This document shows, piece by piece, positions 22,531 to 32,346 of a stretch of 64,000 nt of DNA. Source of the stretch: Blastocystis hominis (Eukaryota > Sar > Bigyra > Opalinata > Blastocystidae); assembly GCF_000151665.1 (NCBI RefSeq), contig NW_013171865.1, forward strand, positions 712,001-776,000. The letters are read 5' to 3'. Below the pieces are notes generated by a model, which was not told the origin of the DNA, did not search any database, and was given only the letters and a program-made list of their open reading frames with translations. The translations under genes and the position numbers were made by a program. How positions within the stretch are numbered: the first letter of the stretch is position 1; each line of letters starts with the position of its first letter.

Positions 22531-23259
22531 ATAACATCCATAACTGCTTCATGACAAATCCGAGGGCAGCAACCAAAGTGACAATGCTCACCGTGGACGA
22601 TACGACACCATCCACCTCCACCCAGTCGATATTGGAGCAGAAGATGATTCCGTCCGTCGCGGTATTCAACACAATCGACTTCGCGTCCGCAATACGAGTC
22701 GTCCAAGGACGAGTCACGGTGAGGGAGAGATGACCATTCTGATCCGTGGCTCGGCTGCCCACAATCTCGTTATCAGGATCTCCGTAGGCAATCGAGCAAT
22801 CGTTACGGTAGTAGTTGCCTCCTTGGTAGGGATAGCAAGGCATCGTGTGAAGACGAGCAGTGATCACCGTGTTGTTCAATGGCTACAAGTCAGTCGCGTT
22901 GAGCGAACAAAACCCTGTTGAACACAGGAACCATCTCGCCCTCAACAGAAAGCTCAAGGAACTGGCCAGAAATAGTCATTACAGATTCATTGCTGCAAGT
23001 CAATATCCCTGAAAATTCTATACTAATAAACCTTCATTCCCTGGAAGCTATCAGTCTGGTTCATAATAATTGTGCTCTGGAAGGGGTAAACCATTGTATC
23101 GTTAATTCTCCCTTCATAATAGTCTACATGAGATTCCCATGCTCACAAGCCACTTTTACTATCAGCACTAAGCTCCTGAGTCTGCATGAATGCTTGCAGG
23201 AAGGGAAGTCTTGCACTGGCGCAAATAAAGACAGCAACGAAGACAAAAATAGATCTCAT
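22529..23259 (-). CDS. Secreted or membrane-anchored protein with hydrophobic C-terminus
   Basis: ATG at 23259 with a clear signal peptide ('MRSIFVFVAVFICASA'). Three introns of 31-39 nt (near 23120, 22985 and 22890) join exons reading 'NDTMVYPFQSTIIMNQTDSF', 'ESVMTISGQFLELSVEGEMV' and 'NNTVITARLHTMPCYPYQGG'. N-glycosylation sequons (NDT, NQT, NES, NNT) and several Cys support a lumenal domain. 'GHLSLTVTRPWTT' followed by a strand and 'GIIFCSN' faintly recalls a DOMON domain, but I would not assign it. The C-terminus is hydrophobic ('STVSIVTLVAALGFVM'), a tail anchor or GPI signal. It ends TGA 22529-22531. Confidence 0.65.
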
Positions 23260-23748
23260 TTAGATTTTTTATGATATCAAACAATGACCCGACTTGGCGA
23301 AGTCGAGTCTTTCAAGACGAAGAATTCTTATTGACTTGCTTTGTCGTATTTATGTGTTGGAAACATACCAATTTGCTCAGCAGCAAGAGTTAATTTTGAA
23401 AAAATAAGAATAGGAACCGCTTGATGCACTGTTAGCAGGCAATTCAACACAGAAAATGTATATCCCCTTACCACCATTGTTATTATGATGATTAATCTCC
23501 ATCACAATAAACGTAAGGTAAGTATCATTTCCATTGTTTTGAGTGTAATGGGTTTGAGTATTTATGATGGTTCAAAGTTTGAGATCATTTTCTCTAAATG
23601 AAAAAAATTGTCTGAAATACTCGATTCTCTTCACTATTCACGTTCTTATCCGTTGTCTAGGTCTAGCAGAGTCGTACCGTAAGAAATCATCATTGTAATA
23701 TTGCATGTTTGCTCACATCAAACAACACACGTAATTCTATGCCACACC
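23260..23748. other. Intergenic region with two short hairpins
   Basis: About 490 bp. Directly upstream of the secreted-protein gene, 23286-23309 folds as GAC-C-CGACTT-GGCG-AAGTCG-A-GTC, and GTCTT-TC-AAGAC (23307-23318) can form a competing hairpin that shares GTC. Otherwise AT-rich with nothing recognised. Confidence 0.4.
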
Positions 23749-24495
23749 TCACATCTCTCCGCATTCCATCACCACTACATCAAACCTTGGTTTGTCTCGG
23801 TTCTCGCAAGACAGGTTTTCAATCTTGCGAACCACCAACATGGAATCTTCATCCAAAAGGCGCCCGAAGATAACGTGCTTTCCATTCAGATGGGGCGTTG
23901 GGACGGTCGTGATGAAAAACTGAAACTAAGCCAAATTGAACAGAATGTACCTGGCATCCGTTTGTATTGGGTCCAGAGTTCGCCTACACAACATCAAGAA
24001 GAAAACGCCATTCTACCATAGCTAACAAACCCGGCTGATCGAACTTCATATCAAAGTTTTCGTCGTCAAAATGATCACCATAGATACTAAAACTCCCAGT
24101 TCCATCGCCCTACGAAGATCATCTCTTTTCAATCCAATTCAAACTTTCATAAAATCCCCTCCCTGGATCATGAATCCTTTTATCACTCTAGATGAAAAAA
24201 ACAAGACCGAGCTCCATACCTGTGGAACTTTGTATTTTTATATCCGACAGGCACTTTGTCGATGCGGAATTCTCCCGTGCAAAACTGTCTAGAGCGTGAA
24301 ATAAGCAATCTTGTCAACTACCGAAAGTTCTCAACCGTCTAACCTATCAAACACTCCTACATAAATAGGTACCTTCGGACACAGCTTTTTGAACAATTCA
24401 AATCGAATTCGTCCCGATGGCGTTCCTCCGATCGAAATATCAAAAAACACCACTGGATTTCCACGACGCAGACAAGCGACCACCTGCTGATCCAT
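23749..24495 (-). CDS. PPIH: Cyclophilin H (U4/U6 snRNP-associated peptidyl-prolyl isomerase)
   Basis: ATG at 24495. Introns of ~25-35 nt split the gene into seven exons that read as one cyclophilin: '[12 protein letters not shown]', '[14 protein letters not shown]', '[20 protein letters not shown]', '[20 protein letters not shown]', 'DENF', '[18 protein letters not shown]', '[19 protein letters not shown]' and the end 'VVVMECGEM', TGA 23749-23751. The catalytic Arg ([10 protein letters not shown]), Phe and Gln positions of the CsA-binding pocket are present. The opening '[12 protein letters not shown]', 'GEFR...VPVGYKNT' and the terminal CGEM match the spliceosomal PPIH class rather than cyclophilin A. 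It is 66 bp downstream of MFAP1 on the same strand, another tri-snRNP protein gene. Confidence 0.93.
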
Positions 24496-24561
24496 CGTTT
24501 ATCCACCCCACAAAATGTTATATATATGTATATATATTTGTATATATTAAACAAACACGCA

Positions 24562-26141
24562 CTACTTTGTTCCAGCATGCTTAAACTTGGACTCTGCATT
24601 CCTACGCCTCACATCCCTCTTCCGCTCCCACTTCGCCTGCAACTCATTCAGCCAATCCGTATTCTTCAGCGTGTCCTCATTCCGCAGATACGTCCATTTG
24701 CTCTGCGAGCGTTTTCCGAAGTCTCTCACCTGCATGATCTTCGGCAGCAGCTTCTTATTGACCATATCCCTCTCCGTCGGCGCGTGGAAATCGCGGTTCC
24801 GAATGTCGTTTTCGCTCTGAATGCTCTCGTCGTCCAGATAATACACGCCCTTGTGGTAGTACTTCTGCAGGAACGTTCCCTGCACGTGCTCCTGCTTCTT
24901 CTTTCGCACGCCCGCCTCCTCCAATCGCCTATTTTCCTCCGCCAACTCTTCGTCCGTCATCTTCTCGCGCCGCTCCTTCTCCGCTTCCTCCTATTCCTCG
25001 CTCTCCCCGCGGGTTTCTACCTGTCTGCGCTGCTCCTCCTTCTCCCGCGACCGCATGATCCGTCGGAACTCGCGCTCCTTCCACGCCTGGATCTCCGCCT
25101 CGTCCTCCAAATCGTCGGTGTCGTCCGGAATTTCCTCCAACGTGTGCGGGTCCTTGCGCTTCTGCGCGTTTTGCTGCTCCTCCAACTCGCGGAGATTCTC
25201 CTCCATGATGAGTTTCTGCGTCTAGAATCGACCGGACTTCGCAATTCCACCTGCTCGTAGTGTTGCTTCCGCTTGGCCTCCGCTCTCTCCGCCTTCTCCG
25301 CCTCTTCTTTCTGCTTTTCTTCTTCGGTTCGCAGCGTTTTGCGGTCGTTCTACGCAACAAAACAAGCGAGCGATCGCACCTTCGCGACGAACACCGGTCG
25401 GTGGCGCATGGCGAACATTGTTCCCTCGTCCTCCGATTCGCTGTCGTATTCGTACGAATACTCCTCCTCCTCTTCCTCCTCCTGGGCATTGCCCTTCCCA
25501 GAGCCAGATTGCACGTTGGAAGCCGGCTGCTTTTGCGGTTTCTCTTTCTCTTCTTCTTCTTCTTCTTCTTCCGAAATCGCGAGTTCTTCTTCTTCTTCCT
25601 ACCCTCCCAAGCTCGCATCACCATCCTACATCTTCCAGAGCACGAGAAAGAAGACGACGACGGTTAGCAGAATCATCTTCTTTCTCCTTTTCCGGCTGTG
25701 GGGGAGCATCGAACTTCATTACAGGCTTTTCTTCCTCATCCATAATGATTTCTGCCTCCACGCGTCTTCTGCGCGCTGGACGCTTTTGCTCTTGTTGTGC
25801 TGCGAGTAATCGCTCTAAACGGGGATCCTGTGCATCAGTCCCGTTCCTTGTTTTCAACTTTTTTCTTTTCTATTTTGACTGAAATATCACCAGAATGCGT
25901 CTGCTCTTCCATCCTGCGCTCCTCTTCCTGCTTTTCTCGTACCCAGTCCGGAACCTTTCTCTTATGCATCCAAACCAAACGTACCATACCGGGTCGATAT
26001 CGACGTACTTTTCCTGTCGATTTCTGGACATTCTGCTCTTTTTGATTTAGTAGTTTATCACGAAGCTTTGCACTAAACGATAAGTAGGTGAAAACGCAAA
26101 GACTCATCAAAAGCAGTACTAAACAAATGTTCATCTTCCAT
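24562..26141 (-). CDS. MFAP1: MFAP1 homologue, spliceosome-associated protein
   Basis: Nuclear protein linked to the tri-snRNP/B complex. The C-terminal exon carries the conserved block: 'FLQKYYHKGVYYLDDE', 'RDFHAPTERDMVNKKLLPKI', 'MQVRDFGKRSQSKWTYLRNE'. Upstream exons, joined by 29-34-nt introns near 24995, 25230, 25365, 25615, 25875 and 25990, give 'GKVRRYRPG', 'DPRLERLLAAQQEQK', acidic runs, 'MFAMRHRPVFVAK' and 'LEEIPDDTDDLEDEAEIQAW', the order expected for MFAP1. The start is uncertain: ATG 26141 with an early ~48-nt intron gives 'MEDEHF' joined to 'AKLRDKLL', which I prefer over an unspliced hydrophobic start. The stop TAG at 24562 is followed by TGCG and TGTTTGTT. Confidence 0.93.
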
Positions 26142-26512
26142 GATTTCAAATGATTGCTCCTGATGATAATTTGAAACTCTAATAATTCAAAAGAGCAATG
26201 AGTTTGTCTTTGTGAACAATTCTCTAAAACTTGGGAATTCCAGATATCTCCCATATTTCATTTCTTCAGAGAATCACTTCTCACTTTCGTTTGATTCTGC
26301 GGGTATTTTCCCTTTTCCAGCATCACGTATATCCTAATTTACGGTTTATTCAATGTCGCTTGAGAAGGAATCCCCGTTCCCTGCGTTTAAGAAGGGAAGC
26401 GATCGGCTCGTTTTGCTAGTAAACAATATCTATGAAATCTACAGATGGGGTACTGGTCATCAGCACATGGTACACATAATGACTTTTGACTTAGCTGTAG
26501 GCGCGTGATAAC

Positions 26513-28258
26513 ATGCTTACAATTCAAGAGAGGTTGCAGAAGGATTCGATTCTTGATGAGTATCATCGACAAGAATTGGAGGAAATCTCGAAATTGAATC
26601 AAAATATCGACATGTCAGGAAATGATTTAGACCATGTTTGCTCGTTTTCTCTGCATTGATCTCAAAGATATATGATTGCATCGTTTCCTATGATAGGGAT
26701 AAACTAGATGAGGGTAAATTCCGCAAAGGAGTGGAAGTTTGCATTGCTTGTGTGGATCTAACGTTCAGCAATTCAGTATTCAGCAAATCTCTGATGTCCT
26801 GTGGTCTGCAATGAACTCCTACAAAGGCATCATTACAAAGCCGATGTTTAGCAAGATTTTTCGCTCCTGCCGGATTAATTGCCTCCTGTCCAAGCCCGTT
26901 ACCTCGCTTCCCTCTGAGATCATGGGAAACTACATGTACTATACTCCCGACGGAACGATCACCGTCGAATCATCCACCGTTTTCATCTCTCTTTGGCTTG
27001 GCCTCACCATCAGAACTATCGAAACCTTGTCAAACTCCTCAACCAATCGCTGCTTTCCTCGCCCTCCCAGTTCACTTTAGGCTTCCGTTTCTTCCACCTG
27101 GACGGCATTTCAGACGAGTTAGTGCAGCTGCTCGGCGCTGTGATGAGTCTCGACACCGACACCATTCTCGATATCGTCCACAACACCACCACCACCGACG
27201 TTCCCCCTCTTTTTTTTTGAATTTCAGATAGTTCGACATCAACGACGAGTACGTCTACTGGTCCTTTCCCTGGCTCTACGTCTGCGAGAGCGTCGGGACC
27301 GCCGCGGAGCAATGTCTTCGCCGATCCATGCTCCACATCCTCGTGTTTTTAAAACAGAACATCGGTAGTCTTCGCTTCGCCGCTTTGACCTGCCTAGTCA
27401 TCACTCTGAGGGCGAAGGAAGCCCCGCGCGAGCTTTGCGAAGGGATCGAAGCGGACGTGCAGACGCCGCTGGACATGTCCGCGGTGCTGTCGACGTTTCG
27501 CCGGTTCCACGCGCAGTACCACTCGAACGTGGCCGTGTTTTTGTACCTGTTCGATCTGCACGTAGCGGCGCGCCAATCGAATGACGAGCAGGTGGATCGA
27601 GTCGTGAGTATCGTGATGCGATCTGTGCGGAATCTGTACGATATCGAGGACCGAATGATTCGGAACTACTCGACGTCGCTGTACAAGCGCAGAGAAGACA
27701 TCGGTGCGGACCGAATCTCCACGCACTCCCACATTCTGCAGCGCATTTCGGAGGATGTAGCGCTTTGATTCTTTTGCTTGACGATCGAAGGAAAAAGCGT
27801 TCTCCACGCTGCTGAACGGCGTGCAGGACATGCTGAACGGGATCGAAAACGCCTATTTCAACGAGTTCCGACGCAGCGAGATCGTGTACAGTATGCGAGA
27901 TATCCGGGACCATCTCACCACCGTTTGGCTTTGGATTGGCGCGTGGTGATTGGTAGATTCGATGGTATGTCGAAGAGGGCACCAAGATCCACAACGATCT
28001 GCATCACAAGGTGGAGATCACCAATCGCGTGCGCTATGGCAAGCTGATCTACATCATCACCGCGTTCCAGACCATCTTTCTGCCGCTGCAGACGATCACG
28101 GCGATCTACGGAATGAACTTCGATGTGTTTCCCGTGCGGAATTGGTGCGGAGTCGATCGTAGGAGCTCCACTTCGAATACAGCTATTACATCTTTTGGGT
28201 GGTTTCGGTGATGTTAGCCCTCATTCTCGGTTATTTTCTTTTTCGATCGCGTGTTTGA
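26513..28258 (+). CDS. CorA-family Mg2+ transporter-like membrane protein
   Basis: ATG at 26513 ('MLTIQERLQKDSILDEYHRQ'). Eight or so short introns join a long cytosolic region ('FDINDEYVYWSFPWLYVCES', 'NDEQVDRVVSIVMRSVRNLY', 'LLNGVQDMLNGIENAYFNEF') to the C-terminal pore module: 'YGKLIYIITAFQTIFLPLQT', then 'ITAIYGMNFDVFP' with the GMN signature after TM1, a short loop, and TM2 'YYIFWVVSVMLALILGYFLF'. GMN after the penultimate helix defines CorA/Mrs2-type Mg2+ channels; the N-terminal half is not typical of characterised members. Predicted cleavage after T 28247 (codon position 1; then CGCG and TGTTTGAG) would end the protein at 'FLFR'; an encoded TGA follows at 28256-28258. Confidence 0.8.
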
Positions 28259-28272
28259 GTAACAAACAACTC
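28248..28272. terminator. Bidirectional 3' processing element
   Basis: Plus strand TGTTTGAG at 28252-28259 serves the CorA-like gene; minus strand TGTTTGTT at 28268-28261 serves the PIG-X-like gene (T of TGA at 28273, then four bases). The core TGTTTGAGTAACAAACA is palindromic. Predicted cleavage sites are 26 bp apart, the same geometry as at 22506-22530. Confidence 0.65.
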
Positions 28273-29929
28273 ACAAAAGCTTTCGCAGAAGCGTCAGCAC
28301 CAGCACGACCAAACATCCCGCAGCCAGAGTCCAGCACACTCGCTCCGTCCTCCTCTCCTTCTCTCCGTCCCTCCTCTCCAGCGTCACATTCAGCGTCTCG
28401 CTGCTAGGAAACACGGACTCCCACCACTGCGGTTTATACGTGATCTACGCCTCAACTCCCTTCTTTTTTAAGCACGATCAGCGAGTCCCGCACCGGACTC
28501 TGCGCGAAGAACGCGGGCGGCGGGATGGAGACTTGGACGGTTTCGTTCTGGCGCGTGGATCGGAAGTGAATGGGGATGGAGAAGTTCACGTTCAGCGTGG
28601 GCGGGCTACAATGCAGCGAAATTGGCTCACGTACAGCGGGTGGATCGTCGCTTCCGCGATAAACACGATGAGCTGAGGCTTCGCTTCTTCGTAGGCAGCG
28701 TCGGTATCGACGAAGTCCGTGTAGGAGACAAAGAGAGGAAGCTTCCCCGCGTCGTACATCAGCTGCATCTCCGCCAAATCCACGTAGACTCCCCGCGGCA
28801 AATACAGCATCGTGGCGGTCTTGGAGTCGTAGATATTGACGTAGGGATTGTACGTCCCGTCCCGTGCGCTGAGATACGCTTCGATGTGCAGCTGCTCGTT
28901 CTCCAAAGTCATCGACGTTTCCGTCGTCCAGAACGGGCTATGCATCAAATCCGCCAAGATAAAGAGAGAAACAATTCGCGCTCTGGGTAGAGAATCTTTC
29001 GCTTATTCGCGGTGAACCGCTCGAAGTTTCCCTCGCGTCCAAGCTCGTAGAAAACGACATCGACCGGGGAGTCCAGGCGATCCAGATCGTTTTTGTGAGG
29101 GATAATAATCGGCTGGGGCACGTGGTGCGCGTCGCTGATCTCGAGCTCGTTGGTACGATAGTTCTCGAGCTTGAGAGACACCCAGCGCGTGTCCACGTCG
29201 GTGGTGTTCTGAGGGAACCACTTTTTGGATCTAGGGGGAGAGAGAAGAGAAGGGAAAGAAATACTGGATTGTGAAGAGATTGTTGTGGTGGCCAACACTC
29301 GAAAGACAGCCTCCGGAATGATAGTTCTCATAGTGGAGCATGTCGAAGGGAATCAGGATGTGTGCGTAGCGAACCCATTCCTTTCCGGCTATTCATAAGA
29401 TGCGAAAATGGGGAGGGTACTAATCTTTGTAGGCTTTACGACAGAAAAGGGAACAACGTAGGAAGGCGTCCACACAACATCGTCCAGATCAATATCATAC
29501 ACAGGATTGCGAACTACTCCTAAAAACCAGCCCATTCTAGATACTTCTTCTGGAGCACTGCTTCACATTAAAGCAGGGAAGAAGAGTCTCAAAAACGTGG
29601 CAAAGCCCTTCCAGAGGCTGTTGTTGTTTGTAGGTGATCGTGATGTCAACTCCCTGGATGTAGGAATACTTTTTCCATCGTCCATAATTGTATTTGGGAT
29701 TGGTCATCACGAATGAAAACGCTTCTACACCCTCAGGGAGCGTAATATTCGTTTCAACATAGGATTTATAACCAACTCCAACTTTAGCCGTAGATCGGCA
29801 TTTGATGGCATCCAATTCTTCATTTCGCACGACTTCCATGATACTATCGTTATCGGAGAATAGACTAATCTTTTCATAGCCATAGCATCCAATTAAGTAT
29901 ATAAAAAACACGATCAATTGTAGAATCAT
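28271..29929 (-). CDS. ER membrane protein resembling PIG-X/PBN1 (GPI mannosyltransferase I subunit)
   Basis: ATG at 29929 with signal peptide 'MILQLIVFFIYLIGCYGYEK'. Short introns join lumenal exons: 'AKVGVGYKSYVETNITLPEG', 'NPVYDIDLDDVVWTPSYVVP', 'RKEWVRYAHILIPFDMLHYE', 'LYLPRGVYVDLAEMQLMYDA'. The C-terminal lumenal part reads 'NVNFSIPIHFRSTRQNETVQ' and 'VSIPPPAFFAQSP', then a membrane span 'WTLAAGCLVVLVLTLLRKLL' and TGA 28271-28273. Signal, long lumenal beta-rich domain, a 'P+HFR...PPP.F' motif and one C-terminal span are the layout of PIG-X/PBN1, which stabilises the GPI alpha-1,4-mannosyltransferase. The family call is tentative. The start codon is only 41 bp from the divergent multi-pass protein gene. 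Confidence 0.5.
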
Positions 29930-29970
29930 CCCTCTTTAAAGAAAATAAGTGTAGGGGTAGGAGTTTCATC

Positions 29971-31110
29971 ATGAAAAAAACCTCAATAATGCGGTTTGTA
30001 GGTGTTGTATCTGGAGTCTTGTATCTTTGCGCACTTGCTACGGCTTTCTATTCCTACTTCTACCCATTTAGCGAGCCAAAGTTAGCACTTACTGTAGAAA
30101 CCCTGTTTGGATTGTATGTAGATTCCTCCCAACAATACTCGTGAGATATGTATTAACAATAGTTCCAAAGTGTTTGACTTGTGGAATAATCGGTATTTGC
30201 ATATCGAATCCAATAGCAAGGAATTCAATTTATTTTCCAAAAAGACGTTCTTTGTGGATGTTGTGAACGATAAGCAAGTGTCTAACCTGATTAGGTTTGT
30301 GTGAGTTCTTGTTTTCACGTTTAGCCAGGACGAACACACAGGAAACTACATTGTTAATATTCGGATGTATTTTTCGCGCTGCTACTTGATCGAGAATACC
30401 TCTGAAGCGAACACCACCCTCTCTGTTACGGCCAGCACATACCGCTGTATTTGCAGATCGTTCTACTTACATTGCAGCCTTTTGCTTTGTGAACGTAACA
30501 ATCATGTTTTGGCTCTTTACCCTCATCCTTCTCAACTGGAAGTGCTCTTTCCTCGTTTGTTTCACTCCCAGAACCGTCGTCAACGAACTCGTCTTCTTCC
30601 TGCTCGCATTCGTGGCCTTCTTCGTCATGGCGGCATCCTTCATCACCTACATTCCCCTCATCGCAGAGTACCGCATCTCCCTGCCTCCCACACAGAAAAC
30701 TCCCCGGCATGAACGAAATCTGCTCGAGTCTGCTCTACACCATCGGCCATTTGACCTACTTCACGGTCCTGATCACCGCGGTTTTTTCCTTTTTCCTCCG
30801 GATTTCCCTGAATTACTTCCACTTTTCGATCAGCCAGCTGCACAAAATCCCGCGGATCCTGAGCATGCTGGGTCCCTTCGTGTGCGAATACCACCAATGG
30901 GTCATCGGAACGTACCTCGCGGCGGCCATCTTCGTGCTGCCGCTCAATTGGGAGCTGTTCCGAGTGATCGGGTTTTTAGGACTGGTGCTGATCGGGCTGC
31001 TGCTGTTTTACGGAAGCCAGAAGGCGGTGTATAATCTGTCGAGCGGGGTGATCGTGGCCTCGATCTTTTTGATATGTGTTTTGTTCGGCATGGCGATGTG
31101 GGTGCGATGA
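29971..31110 (+). CDS. Multi-pass membrane protein, family not recognised
   Basis: ATG at 29971. An N-terminal span ('FVGVVSGVLYLCALATAFYS') is followed by a lumenal domain of ~110 residues ('CINNSSKVFDLWNNRYLHIE', 'GNYIVNIRMYFSRCYLIENT') and then about six membrane spans ('IMFWLFTLILLNW', 'LVFFLLAFVAFFVMAASFIT', 'LTYFTVLITAVFSFFLRI', 'WVIGTYLAAAIFVLPLNW', 'IGFLGLVLIGLLLFYGS', 'GVIVASIFLICVLFGMAMWV'). Introns of 28-31 nt at about 30114, 30298, 30445, 30540 and 30669 keep the frame. The one-plus-six topology with a soluble domain after TM1 is found in several eukaryotic families; I cannot choose one. TGA at 31108-31110; a TGTTTGTT lies 75 bp on, inside the convergent RRP36 region. Confidence 0.7.
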
Positions 31111-31195
31111 GGGCGAGTGAAGCGTAGAGCGTACCGGTATATCTTTGCTTCGGAACAAACAGAAACTAAAAAGAAACAGGATTGGAGTGTTTGTT

Positions 31196-31971
31196 TTAGT
31201 CACGTTCGCGGATGGAGGGCATGTTGGCCTCATCTCGCTTGGCGTTCCGCTTTCGCTTCTTCTCCATGTACTTGTTGAGTTTACCGCGTTTGCGAAGCGA
31301 TTCGAAGCGGTCCTTGAGCTCCGCCTCGCGAATCTCGCGCTTCTTGAGGAAGAAGGGTTTCTTTCCCTTGCTCACGGCCTCTTTTTCCTTCTTCATGAAT
31401 TCTCGCTTCCGCTCTAGCTGCTAGAACAATTAGTAGGATCAAAAAAGAGACGTACGCGATCTCTTCGATCTCTGCTTAATTTCTGCTGCATAATTCGTGT
31501 CATATCGGCCTATGTAAATAAAAATAAGCACACCGCATTCTCACTTGAATCGCTCGTTTTTCCTGGTCGTTCTCTTCCTGGTACATTTGTTCTTTCATTT
31601 CCTTTAACTCTTCTTCCTGCTTCTCTTCGATAAATTTGTACGACTTTCGATACAAGTCATAGTTGAATTTGCCTGACAACCCATCAAAACGAGGGTCTAT
31701 TTATAAAAATGGAACGTGCATAGAATACCTCGAACTTGACGATTTTGCGTATACTCCTTCTTTGTGTGCGTACGTTTTTTGGCAGAAATCTCTTGTGGCG
31801 CTTTTTTATTTGCACGTTTTGGTTTCTTTTCACTCGCTTGGTCTAGAAATAACGCAATCCGGAGAACATTGACATACCCTCATGCTGCTTCAATCCACGA
31901 ATTTCCATTCCATTTTTCCTCATCTCCATGAGTTGCCCGAGAGGAATTGATTTTAACCCGTCCTCGCTCAT
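31196..31971 (-). CDS. RRP36: rRNA-processing protein RRP36
   Basis: Nucleolar protein of early 18S rRNA maturation (SSU processome). ATG at 31971 ('MSEDGLKSIPLGQLMEMRKN'). Four introns of 31-35 nt join 'DPRFDGLSGKFNYDLYRKSY', 'KFIEEKQEEELKEMKEQMYQ', 'DMTRIMQQKLSRDRRDR' and the hallmark C-terminus 'GKKPFFLKKREIREAELKDR', 'LRKRGKLNKYMEKKRKRNAK' and 'MP'. That order (DPRF, FL-rich linker, KK(P/A)(F/Y)(F/Y)LKK, GKL.KY..KKRK, MP) is diagnostic for RRP36. TAA at 31196-31198; TGTTTGTT on the minus strand about 35 nt further. Its 3' region overlaps that of the convergent membrane-protein gene. Confidence 0.93.
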
Positions 31972-32346
31972 CGTCTGAAAAAATGGTTTGAACATTGTGT
32001 AGAGTCATAGGAGGTAGGAAAACACAGTTATGTTGTGGACTCGATGAGGGAGCGCATAACACTCTTTTTCGTTTTTGTGTGTGTACACCACACGAATTAC
32101 TCGAATTGAATGAGAAAAGGATAAACGGATTTGAACTGAAATGGAAATGATATCTTGCGAAAAATGAGCAAATAACCGTAAATCGCATGTTCTGAAGGTA
32201 GCCCTTAGCTTAACAATCGTTTCTATTCTCGATTTTTTAATACACATATTGTATTGTAAGTACAATGGGGCATATTTGATGTAACTGAGAGAAAAGGATT
32301 GCCTGTTGTCGTTTTGTGTTGATGCTAACTATTTCTTCTAGAAACA
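31972..32346. other. Divergent intergenic region
   Basis: About 375 bp between the divergently oriented RRP36 and G3BP-like start codons. Two short frames here have no coding character; a stretch of TGTGTGTACACCACACG near 32077-32093 is the only local symmetry I see. Confidence 0.4.

Noticed and set aside
25929-26120. Hydrophobic N-terminus for MFAP1
   Set aside because: Unspliced reading gives a membrane-like start unfit for a nuclear protein; an early intron gives a better start.
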